DNA of 64,000 bases from Streptomyces sp. NRRL S-337 (GTDB lineage: Bacteria > Actinomycetota > Actinomycetes > Streptomycetales > Streptomycetaceae). A model generated the notes under the pieces. It was not told where the DNA came from. It did not search any database and was given only the letters and a program-made list of their open reading frames with translations. Both the position numbers and the translations under genes were made by a program. How positions within the stretch are numbered: the first letter of the stretch is position 1; each line of letters begins with the position of its first letter. The stretch is from contig NZ_JOIX01000030.1 in the NCBI RefSeq assembly GCF_000720175.1, forward strand, positions 76,719 through 140,718, written 5' to 3'. Of the stretch, positions 52,861 through 61,365 are shown piece by piece.

Positions 52861-52875
52861 CTGACACTCCGTCAG
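52861..52875. promoter_or_regulatory. operator copy 3, CTGACA-CTC-CGTCAG
   Basis: 11 of 12 arm positions match the palindrome. It lies 40 bp before the LLM start at 52821. Confidence 0.75.
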
Positions 52876-52938
52876 CTACTCGATTGCGCCGACTGTGGCA
52901 CCGCCACCCGGCACCGTCAAGAGCACCGGAGGGCAGAT

Positions 52939-52953
52939 CTGACATGACGTCAG
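52939..52953. promoter_or_regulatory. operator copy 4, CTGACA-TGA-CGTCAG
   Basis: 11 of 12 arm positions match. It overlaps the stop codon of the SDR gene and lies 78 bp from copy 3, so the LLM promoter region has a tandem operator. Confidence 0.7.
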
Positions 52954-53735
52954 AAGATGTTCACCCCGGCCAGCCACCCCCCGTCCACCACGAACGGCTG
53001 GCCCGTGATGTACGCCGAGTCCTCCTCGGACGTCAGGAAGAGCGCCAGCCGCGCGACCTCCTCCGGCCGCCCCACCCGCCCCAGCGGCACCAGCTTGCGG
53101 TACAGCTCGTCCAGCGCCGCCGAGGCCTCGTCGGCGTCCGCCGCCGGGTCGAGCTGAGCCGGATTGCTCATGGCGGTGTCGATCGCGCCCGGACAGACGG
53201 CGTTCACCCGGATCTTCTTCGCCGCGAGCTCCAGGGCCGCGACCCGGGTCAGCCCCACGATCGCGTGCTTGGTCGCGGTGTACGCCCCGACGTACGCCAT
53301 CCCCGTCACGCCCGTGTAGGACGCCGTGTTCACGATCGTGCCGCCGCCGGCCGCCGCTATCTCCGGCGCGGCCGTCTTGATCCCGAGGAACGCCCCGACC
53401 TGGTTGACCTGCACGATCTGCTGGAACTCGGCCAGCGGGGTGGCGGTCAGCTCGTTGAACCGCAAGATCCCGGCGTTGTTGACCAGCCCGTCGACCTTCC
53501 CGTACGCCTGCTTGGCGGCCGCCACCGCCGCCACCCACTGCTCCTCCTGGCTCACGTCCAGATGGACATAGCGCGCGGCGTCGCCGATCTCCTTCGCGAC
53601 GGCCTCGCCCTGCTCGTCGAGGACATCGGCCAGCACGACCCCCGCCCCCTCCGCCGCGAAGAGCCGCGCCTCCTGCTCACCCTGCCCACGCGCCGCCCCG
53701 GTGATGAGAACGACCCGCCCGTCGAGCTTGCCCAT
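52950..53735 (-). CDS. short-chain dehydrogenase/reductase of the catabolic cluster
   Basis: The 261-aa SDR has [19 protein letters not shown] (about 8-26), NNAG (about 84-87), NTASYTG (Ser about 136), [10 protein letters not shown] (Tyr and Lys) and [19 protein letters not shown] and [12 protein letters not shown] close it. All catalytic residues are present. The ATG at 53735 follows GGGAG. It lies downstream of the LLM gene at 53848 in the same direction and may be cotranscribed. Confidence 0.93.
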   Translation of the reverse strand: MGKLDGRVVLITGAARGQGEQEARLFAAEGAGVVLADVLDEQGEAVAKEIGDAARYVHLDVSQEEQWVAAVAAAKQAYGKVDGLVNNAGILRFNELTATPLAEFQQIVQVNQVGAFLGIKTAAPEIAAAGGGTIVNTASYTGVTGMAYVGAYTATKHAIVGLTRVAALELAAKKIRVNAVCPGAIDTAMSNPAQLDPAADADEASAALDELYRKLVPLGRVGRPEEVARLALFLTSEEDSAYITGQPFVVDGGWLAGVNIF

Positions 53736-53847
53736 GCCGGTACTCCCTACTGGATGATGGTGCGGACCCATGCCGCTGCTGAAGATGCGGGCCACCCGGG
53801 CCCTTCCCGCTTGAGGCGCGGAGCCGGATCGGCGCGGAAGCCGGATG

Positions 53848-54813
53848 TCACACACAGAGCCGCGGGGCGACCTCCGCCGCGAACGCCGCCATCTGATCGG
53901 TGAGTTCCTCACGACTACGACTGCGGAACCGCACCTGGATCTGCCGCACGCCCATCTCCCCGTACGCCCGCAACGACTCGGCGACGGCCTCCGGCTTGCC
54001 GCGGACGGTGTGCCGCCCGACGTCCCAGCCCGGCTCGCCCACGTACACCGGCTCGGCGATCGCCCCGATCACCACCGGTTCCGTGACCCCCGCCGCCTCC
54101 CGCGCCGCCCGCAGCCGCGCGATCTGCCGGGGCAGCCGCTCGCGCCGGTCCCCCTGCGGCAGCCAGCCGTCCCCGCGCACCGCGGCCCGGCGTACCGCGG
54201 CGGGCGAGGAGCCGCCCACCCAGATCGGCGGCCGGGGCGCCTGTACGGGCCGCGGCGCCTGCCCCAGCTCCTCGAACGCGAACCGCTCCCCCGCGAACAC
54301 GGGGTACTCCTCCGGCCCGAGCGCCACCTTCAGCGCATCGATCGTCTCGTCGAGCACCGCGCCCCGCCGCGCGAAATCCACCCCCAGCGCCTCGAACTCC
54401 TCCGCCACGTGCCCGGCGCCCACGCCCAGGATCAGCCGCCCGCCCGACAACCGGTCGAGCGTCGCGTACTGCTTCGCCGTGAGCAGCGGATGCCGGAAGG
54501 CGACCACCGCCACATGACTCAGCAGCCGCACCCGTTCCGTCACCGCGGCGAGATGCGCGAGCGTGGCCACCGGGTCGTACCAGACGGTCCCCATCGCCTC
54601 CGCCAGCCGCCGCGGAATCGCCAGATGCTCACAGCAGGCGACGTACGCGAACCCGCCCCGGTCCGCGGCCCGCGCGATCTCCACCAGGTCCCGCGGCCCC
54701 GCCCCGGCCTCCCACCCCTCCGCGAAAACCCTGCTCTGCGCCTGCACCGGCAACTGCATCCCATACGCCAGCCGCCCGTCACCCCCAGGCCGCCACACGC
54801 CTCCGTCGTCCAT
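53848..54813 (-). CDS. LLM class oxidoreductase, probably F420-dependent
   Basis: The 321-aa protein has the LLM barrel. It shows IARAADRGGFAYVACCEHLAIPR (about 47-69), LLSHVAVVAFRHPLLTAKQYATLDRLSGGR (in parts, about 94-123), LILGVGAGH, and PPIWVGGSSPAAVRRAA (about 189-205). These match the F420-type subgroup (TIGR03619-like). GGAGGCGG precedes the ATG at 54813. A perfect operator lies 30 bp upstream. Likely the first gene of an operon with the SDR. Confidence 0.88.
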   Translation of the reverse strand: MDDGGVWRPGGDGRLAYGMQLPVQAQSRVFAEGWEAGAGPRDLVEIARAADRGGFAYVACCEHLAIPRRLAEAMGTVWYDPVATLAHLAAVTERVRLLSHVAVVAFRHPLLTAKQYATLDRLSGGRLILGVGAGHVAEEFEALGVDFARRGAVLDETIDALKVALGPEEYPVFAGERFAFEELGQAPRPVQAPRPPIWVGGSSPAAVRRAAVRGDGWLPQGDRRERLPRQIARLRAAREAAGVTEPVVIGAIAEPVYVGEPGWDVGRHTVRGKPEAVAESLRAYGEMGVRQIQVRFRSRSREELTDQMAAFAAEVAPRLCV

Positions 54814-54842
54814 TGCCGCCTCCGCCCGGCCGTACCCCCTAG

Positions 54843-54857
54843 CTGACGCACCGTCAG
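54843..54857. promoter_or_regulatory. operator copy 5, CTGACG-CAC-CGTCAG
   Basis: A perfect palindrome 30 bp upstream of the LLM start at 54813, in the divergent region with the plus-strand gene at 54997. Confidence 0.8.
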
Positions 54858-54996
54858 CTAGGACTCGCGCGCACATCGTCGTGCCTGGCGCGTCAGCAGA
54901 CAAGGCCACTGCGTCGCCGAACCGCCCCCCGTCCGGTAAGGTCGCTCTCTTCGCCCGGTGGGAGCCGGTGCGCGGAGTCAGGAAAGCCGGTTCACG

Positions 54997-55761
54997 GTGA
55001 TAGTCAGCGCAGGCGGTCCCCGCACCCCGCTCCGGCTCGACGTTGCGCTGGAGGGCGTGGCCGTCGCCTTCCGCGGGATGACGGCGCATCCCGACGAGTC
55101 CAACTGTGACTGCCACTGGGGCAGCGCCGAGGAGCTGGCGCAGCTGAAGGTGCCGGACGTGGTGCTGGAGCCCGATCTGCTGCGGCGCACGTGGCAGGCG
55201 GTCGACTGGTCGTTCCCCGACCAGGTGCTGCGGCGGATCCTGCCGCAGCTCGCCGGGGAGATCGTTGCCGGGCGGATCGAGTCGCTTTCCGGCATGGAGG
55301 AGCTCGGCCGGGCGTTCGCCCGCGGGCGGTGGCAGGCGTGGCCGGACGCGCAGGCCGCGGCGGTGCGGGAGTTCCTGCGCGCCTGGTGGGTGCACACACT
55401 CAACGATCCCCGCGCCGCCGTCCCCGCCCACGAGGCCCTCGCCTGCTGTGCCGAGGCGTCCGGCACGCTCACCCCGTGGCTCGCGGCGTGGGCGGAGCAG
55501 AGCGGCGCCGTGGCCGACCGGCAGCTGGTCGCGGCGGTGGACCAGTGGGAGTACGACCTGCTGCGGGACGAGCTGCCCTGGTACGCCTGGGAGGGCGAGG
55601 ACGAGCTGTGTGCCGAACTCGCCGGCTGGCTGGTCCGGCACGCGCCGGCCCGGCTGCGGTCCCAGGGCGCCCGGGAGGAGTTGCTGCACCACGTGCGGCT
55701 GCTCGGCCTCACGGACGAGGACCGCTGGGACGACCCGCACTGGCCCTGGAAGACCTACTGA
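54997..55761 (+). CDS. hypothetical protein with a CDCHW motif
   Basis: The roughly 254-aa protein contains ESNCDCHWGSAEELAQLKVPD near the N-terminus (in pieces). Helical segments with WSFPDQVLRRILPQLAGEIV and many Trp residues (WYAWEGEDELCAEL, DDPHWPWKTY at the end) follow. No family is recognised. Start choice is uncertain: GTG at 54997 has AGGAAAG 11 bases upstream, and GTG at 54958 is also in frame. It converges with the amidohydrolase gene. Confidence 0.6.
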   Translation: MIVSAGGPRTPLRLDVALEGVAVAFRGMTAHPDESNCDCHWGSAEELAQLKVPDVVLEPDLLRRTWQAVDWSFPDQVLRRILPQLAGEIVAGRIESLSGMEELGRAFARGRWQAWPDAQAAAVREFLRAWWVHTLNDPRAAVPAHEALACCAEASGTLTPWLAAWAEQSGAVADRQLVAAVDQWEYDLLRDELPWYAWEGEDELCAELAGWLVRHAPARLRSQGAREELLHHVRLLGLTDEDRWDDPHWPWKTY

Positions 55762-55841
55762 CTCAGGTACCCGCCGACGTACCGACCCACGTACTGAGCC
55801 AGATACCGGCCGGCCGTAGGGGCGGGCGGGCGGTCTTCGGT

Positions 55842-57059
55842 TCAGCCCGCCCAGAGGCCCTCCGCCGTCAGGCCGAGCAGATCGATCGCATTGCCGCGGA
55901 CGATGCGTTCCACGACGTCCGGCGGCAGATGGCCCATCTGCGTCTCGCCGACCTCCCGCGATTTGGGCCAGGTCGAGTCGGAGTGCGGGTAGTCCGTCTC
56001 GTACAGGACGTTGCCGACGCCGATCGCGTCCAGGTTGCGCAGGCCGAAGGCGTCGTCGAAGAAGCAGCCGTACACGTGCTCGGCGAAGAGTTCGGAGGGC
56101 GGGCGGAGGACCTTGTCGGCGACGCCGCCCCAGGCGCGGTTCTCCTCCCAGACGACGTCGGCGCGCTCCAGGATGTACGGGATCCAGCCGATCTGTCCCT
56201 CGGCGTACATGATCTTCAGCCGGGGGAAGCGGTCGAACTTGCCGCTCATCAGCCAGTCGGTCATCGAGAAGCAGCAGTTGGCGAAGGTGATCGTCGAGCC
56301 GACGGCGGGCGGCGCGTCGGCCGAGGTGGACGGCATCTTCGACGAGGAGCCGATGTGCATGGCGATGACGGTGCCGGTCTCGTCGCAGGCCCGCAGGAAC
56401 GGGTCCCAGTAGTCGGTGTGGATGCTGGGCAGTCCCAGGTGGGGCGGGATCTCGCTGAAGCAGACCGCCCGTACGCCGCGGGCCGCGTTGCGCCGTACTT
56501 CCGCGGCGGCCAGTTCCGCGTCCCAGAGGGGGACGAGGGTGAGCGGGATCAGCCGGCCCTGCGCCTCGGGGCCGCACCATTCCTCCACCATCCAGTCGTT
56601 GTACGCGCGCACCCCCAGCAGTCCGAGCTCGCGGTCCTTGGCCTCGGTGAAGGTCTGGCCACAGAAACGGGGGAAGGTGGGGAAACACAAGGCGGACTGC
56701 ACGTGGTTGACGTCCATGTCGGCGAGCCGCTCGGGGACGCTGTAGGAGCCGGGGCGCATCTGCTCGTACGTGATGCCTTCGAGCCTGATCTCGTCACGGG
56801 CGTAGCCGACGGCGGTGTCGAGGCGGGTCAGCGGCCGGTGCAGGTCTTCGTAGACCCACCAGTCGGCTATCGGCCCGTCGTCGCCCGGGGCACCCATCTT
56901 CGGGGCGAACTTTCCGCCCACGAAGGTCATTTCCGCGAGCGGTGCCCGGACGATGCGGGGGCCGGTGTCCTGGTACTTCGACGGGAGCCGGTCCCGCCAG
57001 ACGGTGGGGGGCTCCACCGTGTGGTCGTCCACCGAGATGATCCTGGGGAAGGTCTCCAT
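55842..57059 (-). CDS. amidohydrolase (metal-dependent hydrolase, amidohydrolase_2 type)
   Basis: The 405-aa protein begins RIISVDDHTVEPPTVWRDRLP, the DxH variant seen in this family in actinobacteria. It has CFPTFPRFCG, AMHIGSSSKMPST (metal-site His, about 240-252), RLKIMYAEGQIGWIPYILERAD (in parts) and YETDYPHSDSTWP (about 362-374). It may decarboxylate or hydrolyse a ring product, as 2-amino-3-carboxymuconate-semialdehyde-type relatives do. The start is ATG 57059; a GTG three codons upstream is possible. A perfect operator is 22 bp upstream. Confidence 0.88.
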   Translation of the reverse strand: METFPRIISVDDHTVEPPTVWRDRLPSKYQDTGPRIVRAPLAEMTFVGGKFAPKMGAPGDDGPIADWWVYEDLHRPLTRLDTAVGYARDEIRLEGITYEQMRPGSYSVPERLADMDVNHVQSALCFPTFPRFCGQTFTEAKDRELGLLGVRAYNDWMVEEWCGPEAQGRLIPLTLVPLWDAELAAAEVRRNAARGVRAVCFSEIPPHLGLPSIHTDYWDPFLRACDETGTVIAMHIGSSSKMPSTSADAPPAVGSTITFANCCFSMTDWLMSGKFDRFPRLKIMYAEGQIGWIPYILERADVVWEENRAWGGVADKVLRPPSELFAEHVYGCFFDDAFGLRNLDAIGVGNVLYETDYPHSDSTWPKSREVGETQMGHLPPDVVERIVRGNAIDLLGLTAEGLWAG

Positions 57060-57365
57060 GCAGGCCACGGTAGCGCGGATCTGACGTACCGTCAGCTACT
57101 GCGAACGGCCTCACGATGCGGCCCGGACGCCTTGCGCGCCGGGCCAACTGCCCCCAGGGGCGTATGGAAGGTCACCCTCCGCGCCCCTGCCGTGCGCCCC
57201 CGGCGCCCCCGGCCCCGTCAGCCGGGGAGGCTTTGTGCACGGTCCGGACCCCTACTGACGTAAGAGGCCGCGACAAGGCAGACTGGCCGTTGCGCACAGC
57301 GAGAAGGTGCATACAGCGAGATGGCGCATACAGCGCGGATGGACGCCACAGGGCAGGGGGACACC
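57060..57365. other. divergent region between amidohydrolase and AfsR-like regulator
   Basis: 306 bp with operator copy 6 at its left end and GGCAGGGGG before the regulator start. A GCGCATACAGCGAGATGGC stretch around 57300-57340 holds near-repeats (GTGCATACAGCGAGATGGC/GCGCATACAGCGCGGATGG). No gene is evident. Confidence 0.45.
57081..57095. promoter_or_regulatory. operator copy 6, CTGACG-TAC-CGTCAG
   Basis: A perfect palindrome just upstream of the amidohydrolase start at 57059. Confidence 0.8.
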
Positions 57366-60302
57366 ATGGACGACGGTCCGGGGCGGGAGCGGCTCCGCTT
57401 CACCGTGCTCGGTCCCGTACGGGCCTGGCGCGGCGCAACGCCGCTGGCGGCGGGCTCCCCGCAGCAGCGAGCGCTGCTGGCCGCACTACTGCTGCGCGGC
57501 GGGCGGACCGCCACCGCGCCCGAGCTGGTCGACGCCCTGTGGGGCGACGAACCTCCGCACGCCGCGCTCGCCGCGCTGCGGACGTACGCCTCCCGGCTCC
57601 GCAAGGCACTGGGTGCGGACGCCGAGGCGCTGGTCAGCGAGTCCGGCGGCTATGCGATCCGGCCGGTGGACGGCCACCCGCTGGACCTCGACCACGACCA
57701 CGCGGAGCAGTACGCCTCCGAGGCGGAGAAGTCCAGGGCGGCCGGCGACCGGCCCCGGGCCCGGGAACTCCTCGACAAGGCGCTGGCGTTGTGGGACGGC
57801 GAGCCGCTGGCCGGCCTGGCCGGCCCGTACGCCGAGACCCAGCGCACCCGCCTCCACGAGTGGCGGCTGTCCCTCATCGAGGCCCGCCTCGAACTGGACC
57901 TGGAACTCGGCCACCACGCCGACGCGGTCTCCGAACTCACCGCCCTGACCGCCGCCCACCCCCTGCGCGAGCGCCTGCGCGAACTGCTGATGCTGGCCCT
58001 GTACCGCAGCGGCCGCCAGGCGGAGGCGCTGGCCGTGTACACGGACACCCGACGGCTCCTCGACGACGAACTGGGCGTCGAACCCTGCGCCTCGCTGTCG
58101 GAGCTGCAGCAGCGGATCCTGCGGGCGGACACCGACCTCGACGCGCCGCCCGTCGTCATCGACGGCCCCGACGCCGCCGACCCCGTCGTGGTCCGGCCAC
58201 AACAACTTCCGGCCACGGTGGCCGACTTCACCGGCCGTAGCGCCTTCGTCGACGAGCTCGGCAAGCAACTGGCCACCGCCGAGGGCAGTGTCATGGCCGT
58301 CTCCGCGCTCACCGGCATCGGCGGCGTCGGCAAGACCACCCTCGCCGTACACGTCTCGCACGCCGCCCGTGAGCACTTCCCCGACGGCCAGCTCTACGTC
58401 GACCTGCAGGGCGCCGGCCACACCCCGTCCGAGCCCGAAGCCGTGCTGGGCTCCTTCCTCCGCGCCCTCGGCACACCGGACTCCTCCATTCCGGACGGTC
58501 TGGAGGAGCGCTCGGCCCTCTACCGCTCCACCCTCGCCGGGCGCCGGGTGCTGGCCCTGCTGGACAACGCCCGGGACGCGGCGCAGGTACGGCCGCTGCT
58601 GCCCGGCTCGGAAGGGTGCGCGGCGCTGATCACCAGCCGGGCCCGGCTGATCGACCTGGCGGGCGCGTACCTCATCGACGTCGACGTGATGAGCCCCGAG
58701 GAGGCACTGAAGCTCTTCACCCGCATCGTCGGGGAGGAAAGGGTCGGCGCCGAACGTCAGTCGGCGATGGCGGTGGTCGGCGCCTGCGGCTTCCTGCCCC
58801 TGGCGATCCGCATCGCCGCCTCCCGGCTCGCCGCCCGCCGTACGTGGACGGTCTCCACCCTCGCCCGCAAGCTCGCCGACGAGCGCCGCCGGCTGGACGA
58901 GCTCCGCGCCGGTGACCTCGCGGTCACCGCCACCTTCGAGCTGGGCTACGGGCAGCTGGAGCCGCACCAGGCACGGGCGTTCCGGCTGCTGGGCCTCGCC
59001 GACGGCCCGGACATCTCGCTCGCCGCCGCGGCCGCCCTGCTCGACATGGACGTCGAGTCCGCGGAGGACCTGATCGAATCCCTCGTCGACGCCAGCCTCC
59101 TGGAGTCCGCGGCACCGGGCCGCTACCGCTTCCACGACCTGGTCCGGCTGTACGCCCGGGCGTGCGCGGAACGGGACGAACACCCGCCCACCGAACGGGA
59201 CGCGGCGCTCTCCCGGCTGCTGGACTTCTACCTGGCGACGGCCAAGGAGGTCTACACCCTGGAGCGCCCGGGCGACCGGCTGGCCGACCACATGGCGCGC
59301 CCGCAGTACGCGGGCCTCACCTTCACCGACCGCATAGGAGCCCTGGAGTGGCTCTTCGCCGAGGCCCGGTGCCTGCTGGCGTGCGCCCAGCAGTCCGCCG
59401 GGCCGAAGACCCTGCGGCGGGCGGTGGACCTGTTGCTGCTGGCCCAGGACCTCGCCGAGTCCGGCGCGGACTCCCGGCAGTACGAGCACGTGAACATGGC
59501 CCTGCTGGAGGCCGCCCGGGCGATGGACGACCAGCGCGCCCAGGCCCGCATCCACGTCGCCCTCACCAACGTGCACACCCTCGCCGGCCGGTTCGACAAG
59601 GCCGACGAGCACGCCCAGTCGGCCATGCTGCTGGGCCTCGCCACCGAGGACGCCTTCGCCTCCTCGTACGCACCCAACGACCGCGGCATCATCGCGAACT
59701 CGCAGAGCCGCCACGCCGACGCCGAGGCGTACCTCACGCAGGCGCTCAGTGCGTTCCGTGAGGATCGCAACAAGCCGTCGGAGGCCAGCGCCCTGTGCAA
59801 CCTCTCACGGGTCCACCTGGCCACCGACCGGGTGGACACCGCGATCCGGCTGGCGCAGGAAGGCATCGCGATCTACCGGGAACTGGGCGCCACCCGGCGG
59901 CTGGCCAACGGTATGTACGCACTGGGCCTGGCCTTCACCCGCGCGCAGCGGCTGGAGGACGCCACCGAGCAGCTCAACAAGGCCCTGGCGATCTTCCAGG
60001 CGAGCCGGCAGCGTTTCTGGGAGGGCATGACGTACTTCCGCCTGGCCGAGACCGACCTGACCGCCGGTCACCCCGCACAGGCCGCCAACCACGCCGAACA
60101 GGCGTTGACCGCCCTTCGGGCCATCGGCGGCGAGTGGTGGCACGCCAACGTCCTGACCCTGCTCGGGCGTGCCCTGGACGGTGTGGGGCAGTCCGGCCGG
60201 GCCCGGGTGTGCTGGCAGGAGGCGCTGAGCGTCTACGAACGGCTGGATTCCCCGGAAGGAGCCGCGGTGCGCCGTCTGCTGCGCCCGGTGGCAGCCGCCT
60301 GA
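57366..60302 (+). CDS. AfsR/SARP-type regulator: BTAD, NB-ARC and TPR domains
   Basis: The 978-aa protein starts RLRFTVLGPVRAWRG with an OmpR-type winged helix (about 5-95). The bacterial activation domain follows (about 100-245; LLDDELGVEPCASLSELQQRIL). The NB-ARC ATPase has GIGGVGKTTLAVH (K about 323), and LLDNARDAAQVRPLLPG and FLPLAIRIAASRL follow. The C-terminal 300 residues hold TPR-like helices. This is the AfsR layout, used to switch on secondary metabolite or development genes on binding ATP. Two tiny genes with a shared motif follow directly. ATG 57366 is chosen over 57321 since the DNA-binding domain begins soon after. Confidence 0.92.
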   Translation: MDDGPGRERLRFTVLGPVRAWRGATPLAAGSPQQRALLAALLLRGGRTATAPELVDALWGDEPPHAALAALRTYASRLRKALGADAEALVSESGGYAIRPVDGHPLDLDHDHAEQYASEAEKSRAAGDRPRARELLDKALALWDGEPLAGLAGPYAETQRTRLHEWRLSLIEARLELDLELGHHADAVSELTALTAAHPLRERLRELLMLALYRSGRQAEALAVYTDTRRLLDDELGVEPCASLSELQQRILRADTDLDAPPVVIDGPDAADPVVVRPQQLPATVADFTGRSAFVDELGKQLATAEGSVMAVSALTGIGGVGKTTLAVHVSHAAREHFPDGQLYVDLQGAGHTPSEPEAVLGSFLRALGTPDSSIPDGLEERSALYRSTLAGRRVLALLDNARDAAQVRPLLPGSEGCAALITSRARLIDLAGAYLIDVDVMSPEEALKLFTRIVGEERVGAERQSAMAVVGACGFLPLAIRIAASRLAARRTWTVSTLARKLADERRRLDELRAGDLAVTATFELGYGQLEPHQARAFRLLGLADGPDISLAAAAALLDMDVESAEDLIESLVDASLLESAAPGRYRFHDLVRLYARACAERDEHPPTERDAALSRLLDFYLATAKEVYTLERPGDRLADHMARPQYAGLTFTDRIGALEWLFAEARCLLACAQQSAGPKTLRRAVDLLLLAQDLAESGADSRQYEHVNMALLEAARAMDDQRAQARIHVALTNVHTLAGRFDKADEHAQSAMLLGLATEDAFASSYAPNDRGIIANSQSRHADAEAYLTQALSAFREDRNKPSEASALCNLSRVHLATDRVDTAIRLAQEGIAIYRELGATRRLANGMYALGLAFTRAQRLEDATEQLNKALAIFQASRQRFWEGMTYFRLAETDLTAGHPAQAANHAEQALTALRAIGGEWWHANVLTLLGRALDGVGQSGRARVCWQEALSVYERLDSPEGAAVRRLLRPVAAA

Positions 60303-60540
60303 CCTGCGGCAACCGCGGCCGGCACCGCGCGGCGACGGCGCTGGACGCGGACGTTTATCGATCGTTCATCGCCTCAGGCCACTCTTTTACTCACCGACCC
60401 GCCGCCTCGGGGGGCAAGCGGTTCGGTCAGTTGGCCCCACCGTTATGGTGTTCGGCCCCGACACACCTGTCCGGCGACCCACGGGGGAGTCGCCGGCCGG
60501 GTGGCCGGAAACAAGCGCCCAAACACTGGAGTTGATCAGC

Positions 60541-60744
60541 TTGGCCACCGAGAACACCCAGCCCGACGAGCGGGACATCATCAAGCCGCTCGACCACCAC
60601 CAGCCCATCGTCGGCCCCAAGGGCCGTCGCATCGTCGGCAAGAACGACCAGCCGGTGACGCCCGGCGACGACATCATCAAGCCGCTGGACCACCACCAGC
60701 CCATCGGCACGCCGCTCGGTGACGTCTTGGGCGAGCCCAAGTAG
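60541..60744 (+). CDS. short protein with two DIIKPLDHHQPI repeats
   Basis: The frame from a TTG at 60541 (GGAG nine bases upstream) gives about 67 aa. The 12-residue unit DIIKPLDHHQPI is present twice (60574-60609 and 60670-60705; 35 of 36 bases identical). A basic linker, GPKGRRIVGKNDQP, lies between. There is no signal peptide. It follows the AfsR-like regulator and precedes a secreted peptide with the related FDHHAPI. No family is recognised; it could be a peptide precursor or a ligand of the regulator. An upstream extension in the same frame is possible but reads poorly. Confidence 0.6.
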   Translation: MATENTQPDERDIIKPLDHHQPIVGPKGRRIVGKNDQPVTPGDDIIKPLDHHQPIGTPLGDVLGEPK

Positions 60745-60976
60745 CGCACACCGGAGGGCATTCGGGGGATCGCAGGGGCCGTTCCGATGGCACGGAGGGG
60801 AGCCATCGGCAACGGTCCCTGCGGCATTTCCGCGCACGCGCATATCTGCACAGACTTCGGCAATCCGGCCGACCTGCACCGGTTTCCGGCCATGCGCTCG
60901 AACGTGTGCGCTGAAGTCCGCGGAACCGTCCTTACGCTCGATGCACTGCCACCCCATCGCTAACGGAGGAACCAGC

Positions 60977-61174
60977 ATGACCCGCGCTTACAAGGCCGCC
61001 CTTCTCACCGCTCTCGCGGTCGCCGCCGCGGGTGCGGCCACCGCACCGGCGATGGCGGACAGCACCCGCCCCGTGACCGGCCAGGTCTCGACGTTCGACC
61101 ACCACGCCCCGATCACCGGGAGCCAGGTCACGTCCGGCACCGCCGTCACCCAGGCCGACAAGCACACGCCCTGA
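60977..61174 (+). CDS. small secreted protein with FDHHAPI motif
   Basis: The 65-aa product has a clear signal peptide (AALLTALAVAAAGAATAPAMA, cut after about residue 27). The mature peptide of about 38 residues reads DSTRPVTGQVSTFDHHAPIT and ends in QADKHTP. GGAGGA is six bases before the ATG. The FDHHAPI heptapeptide echoes LDHHQPI of the gene just upstream. It is probably exported and perhaps acts as a signal or wall peptide. Confidence 0.75.
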   Translation: MTRAYKAALLTALAVAAAGAATAPAMADSTRPVTGQVSTFDHHAPITGSQVTSGTAVTQADKHTP

Positions 61175-61299
61175 CCGGCACAGGCCCTGCGACGGCACGG
61201 CCGGAGCACCTCGGCAGCGGGCCCATGCCACGGCGCATGGTCCCGCTGCCGTCGCATGTGCACACCATCCGGCGCCCGCAAGGTATCTGCCGCCCATAC

Positions 61300-61314
61300 C
61301 TGACGCTCCATCAG
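61300..61314. promoter_or_regulatory. operator copy 7, CTGACG-CTC-CATCAG
   Basis: 11 of 12 arm positions match. It lies about 50 bp before the acyl-CoA ligase start, so the ligase joins the group of genes with this site. Confidence 0.7.
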
Positions 61315-61365
61315 GTCCGCTGCTACAGTGCGCCCCACCCGACCCCGGCAGCCAGGAGGCGCGTC

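Noticed and set aside
53848..56688. A 946-codon minus-strand frame spanning two genes
   Set aside because: Only the part up to 54813 is the LLM oxidoreductase, with a good ribosome binding site there. The upstream part is Arg/Pro-rich and antisense or out of frame to other genes.
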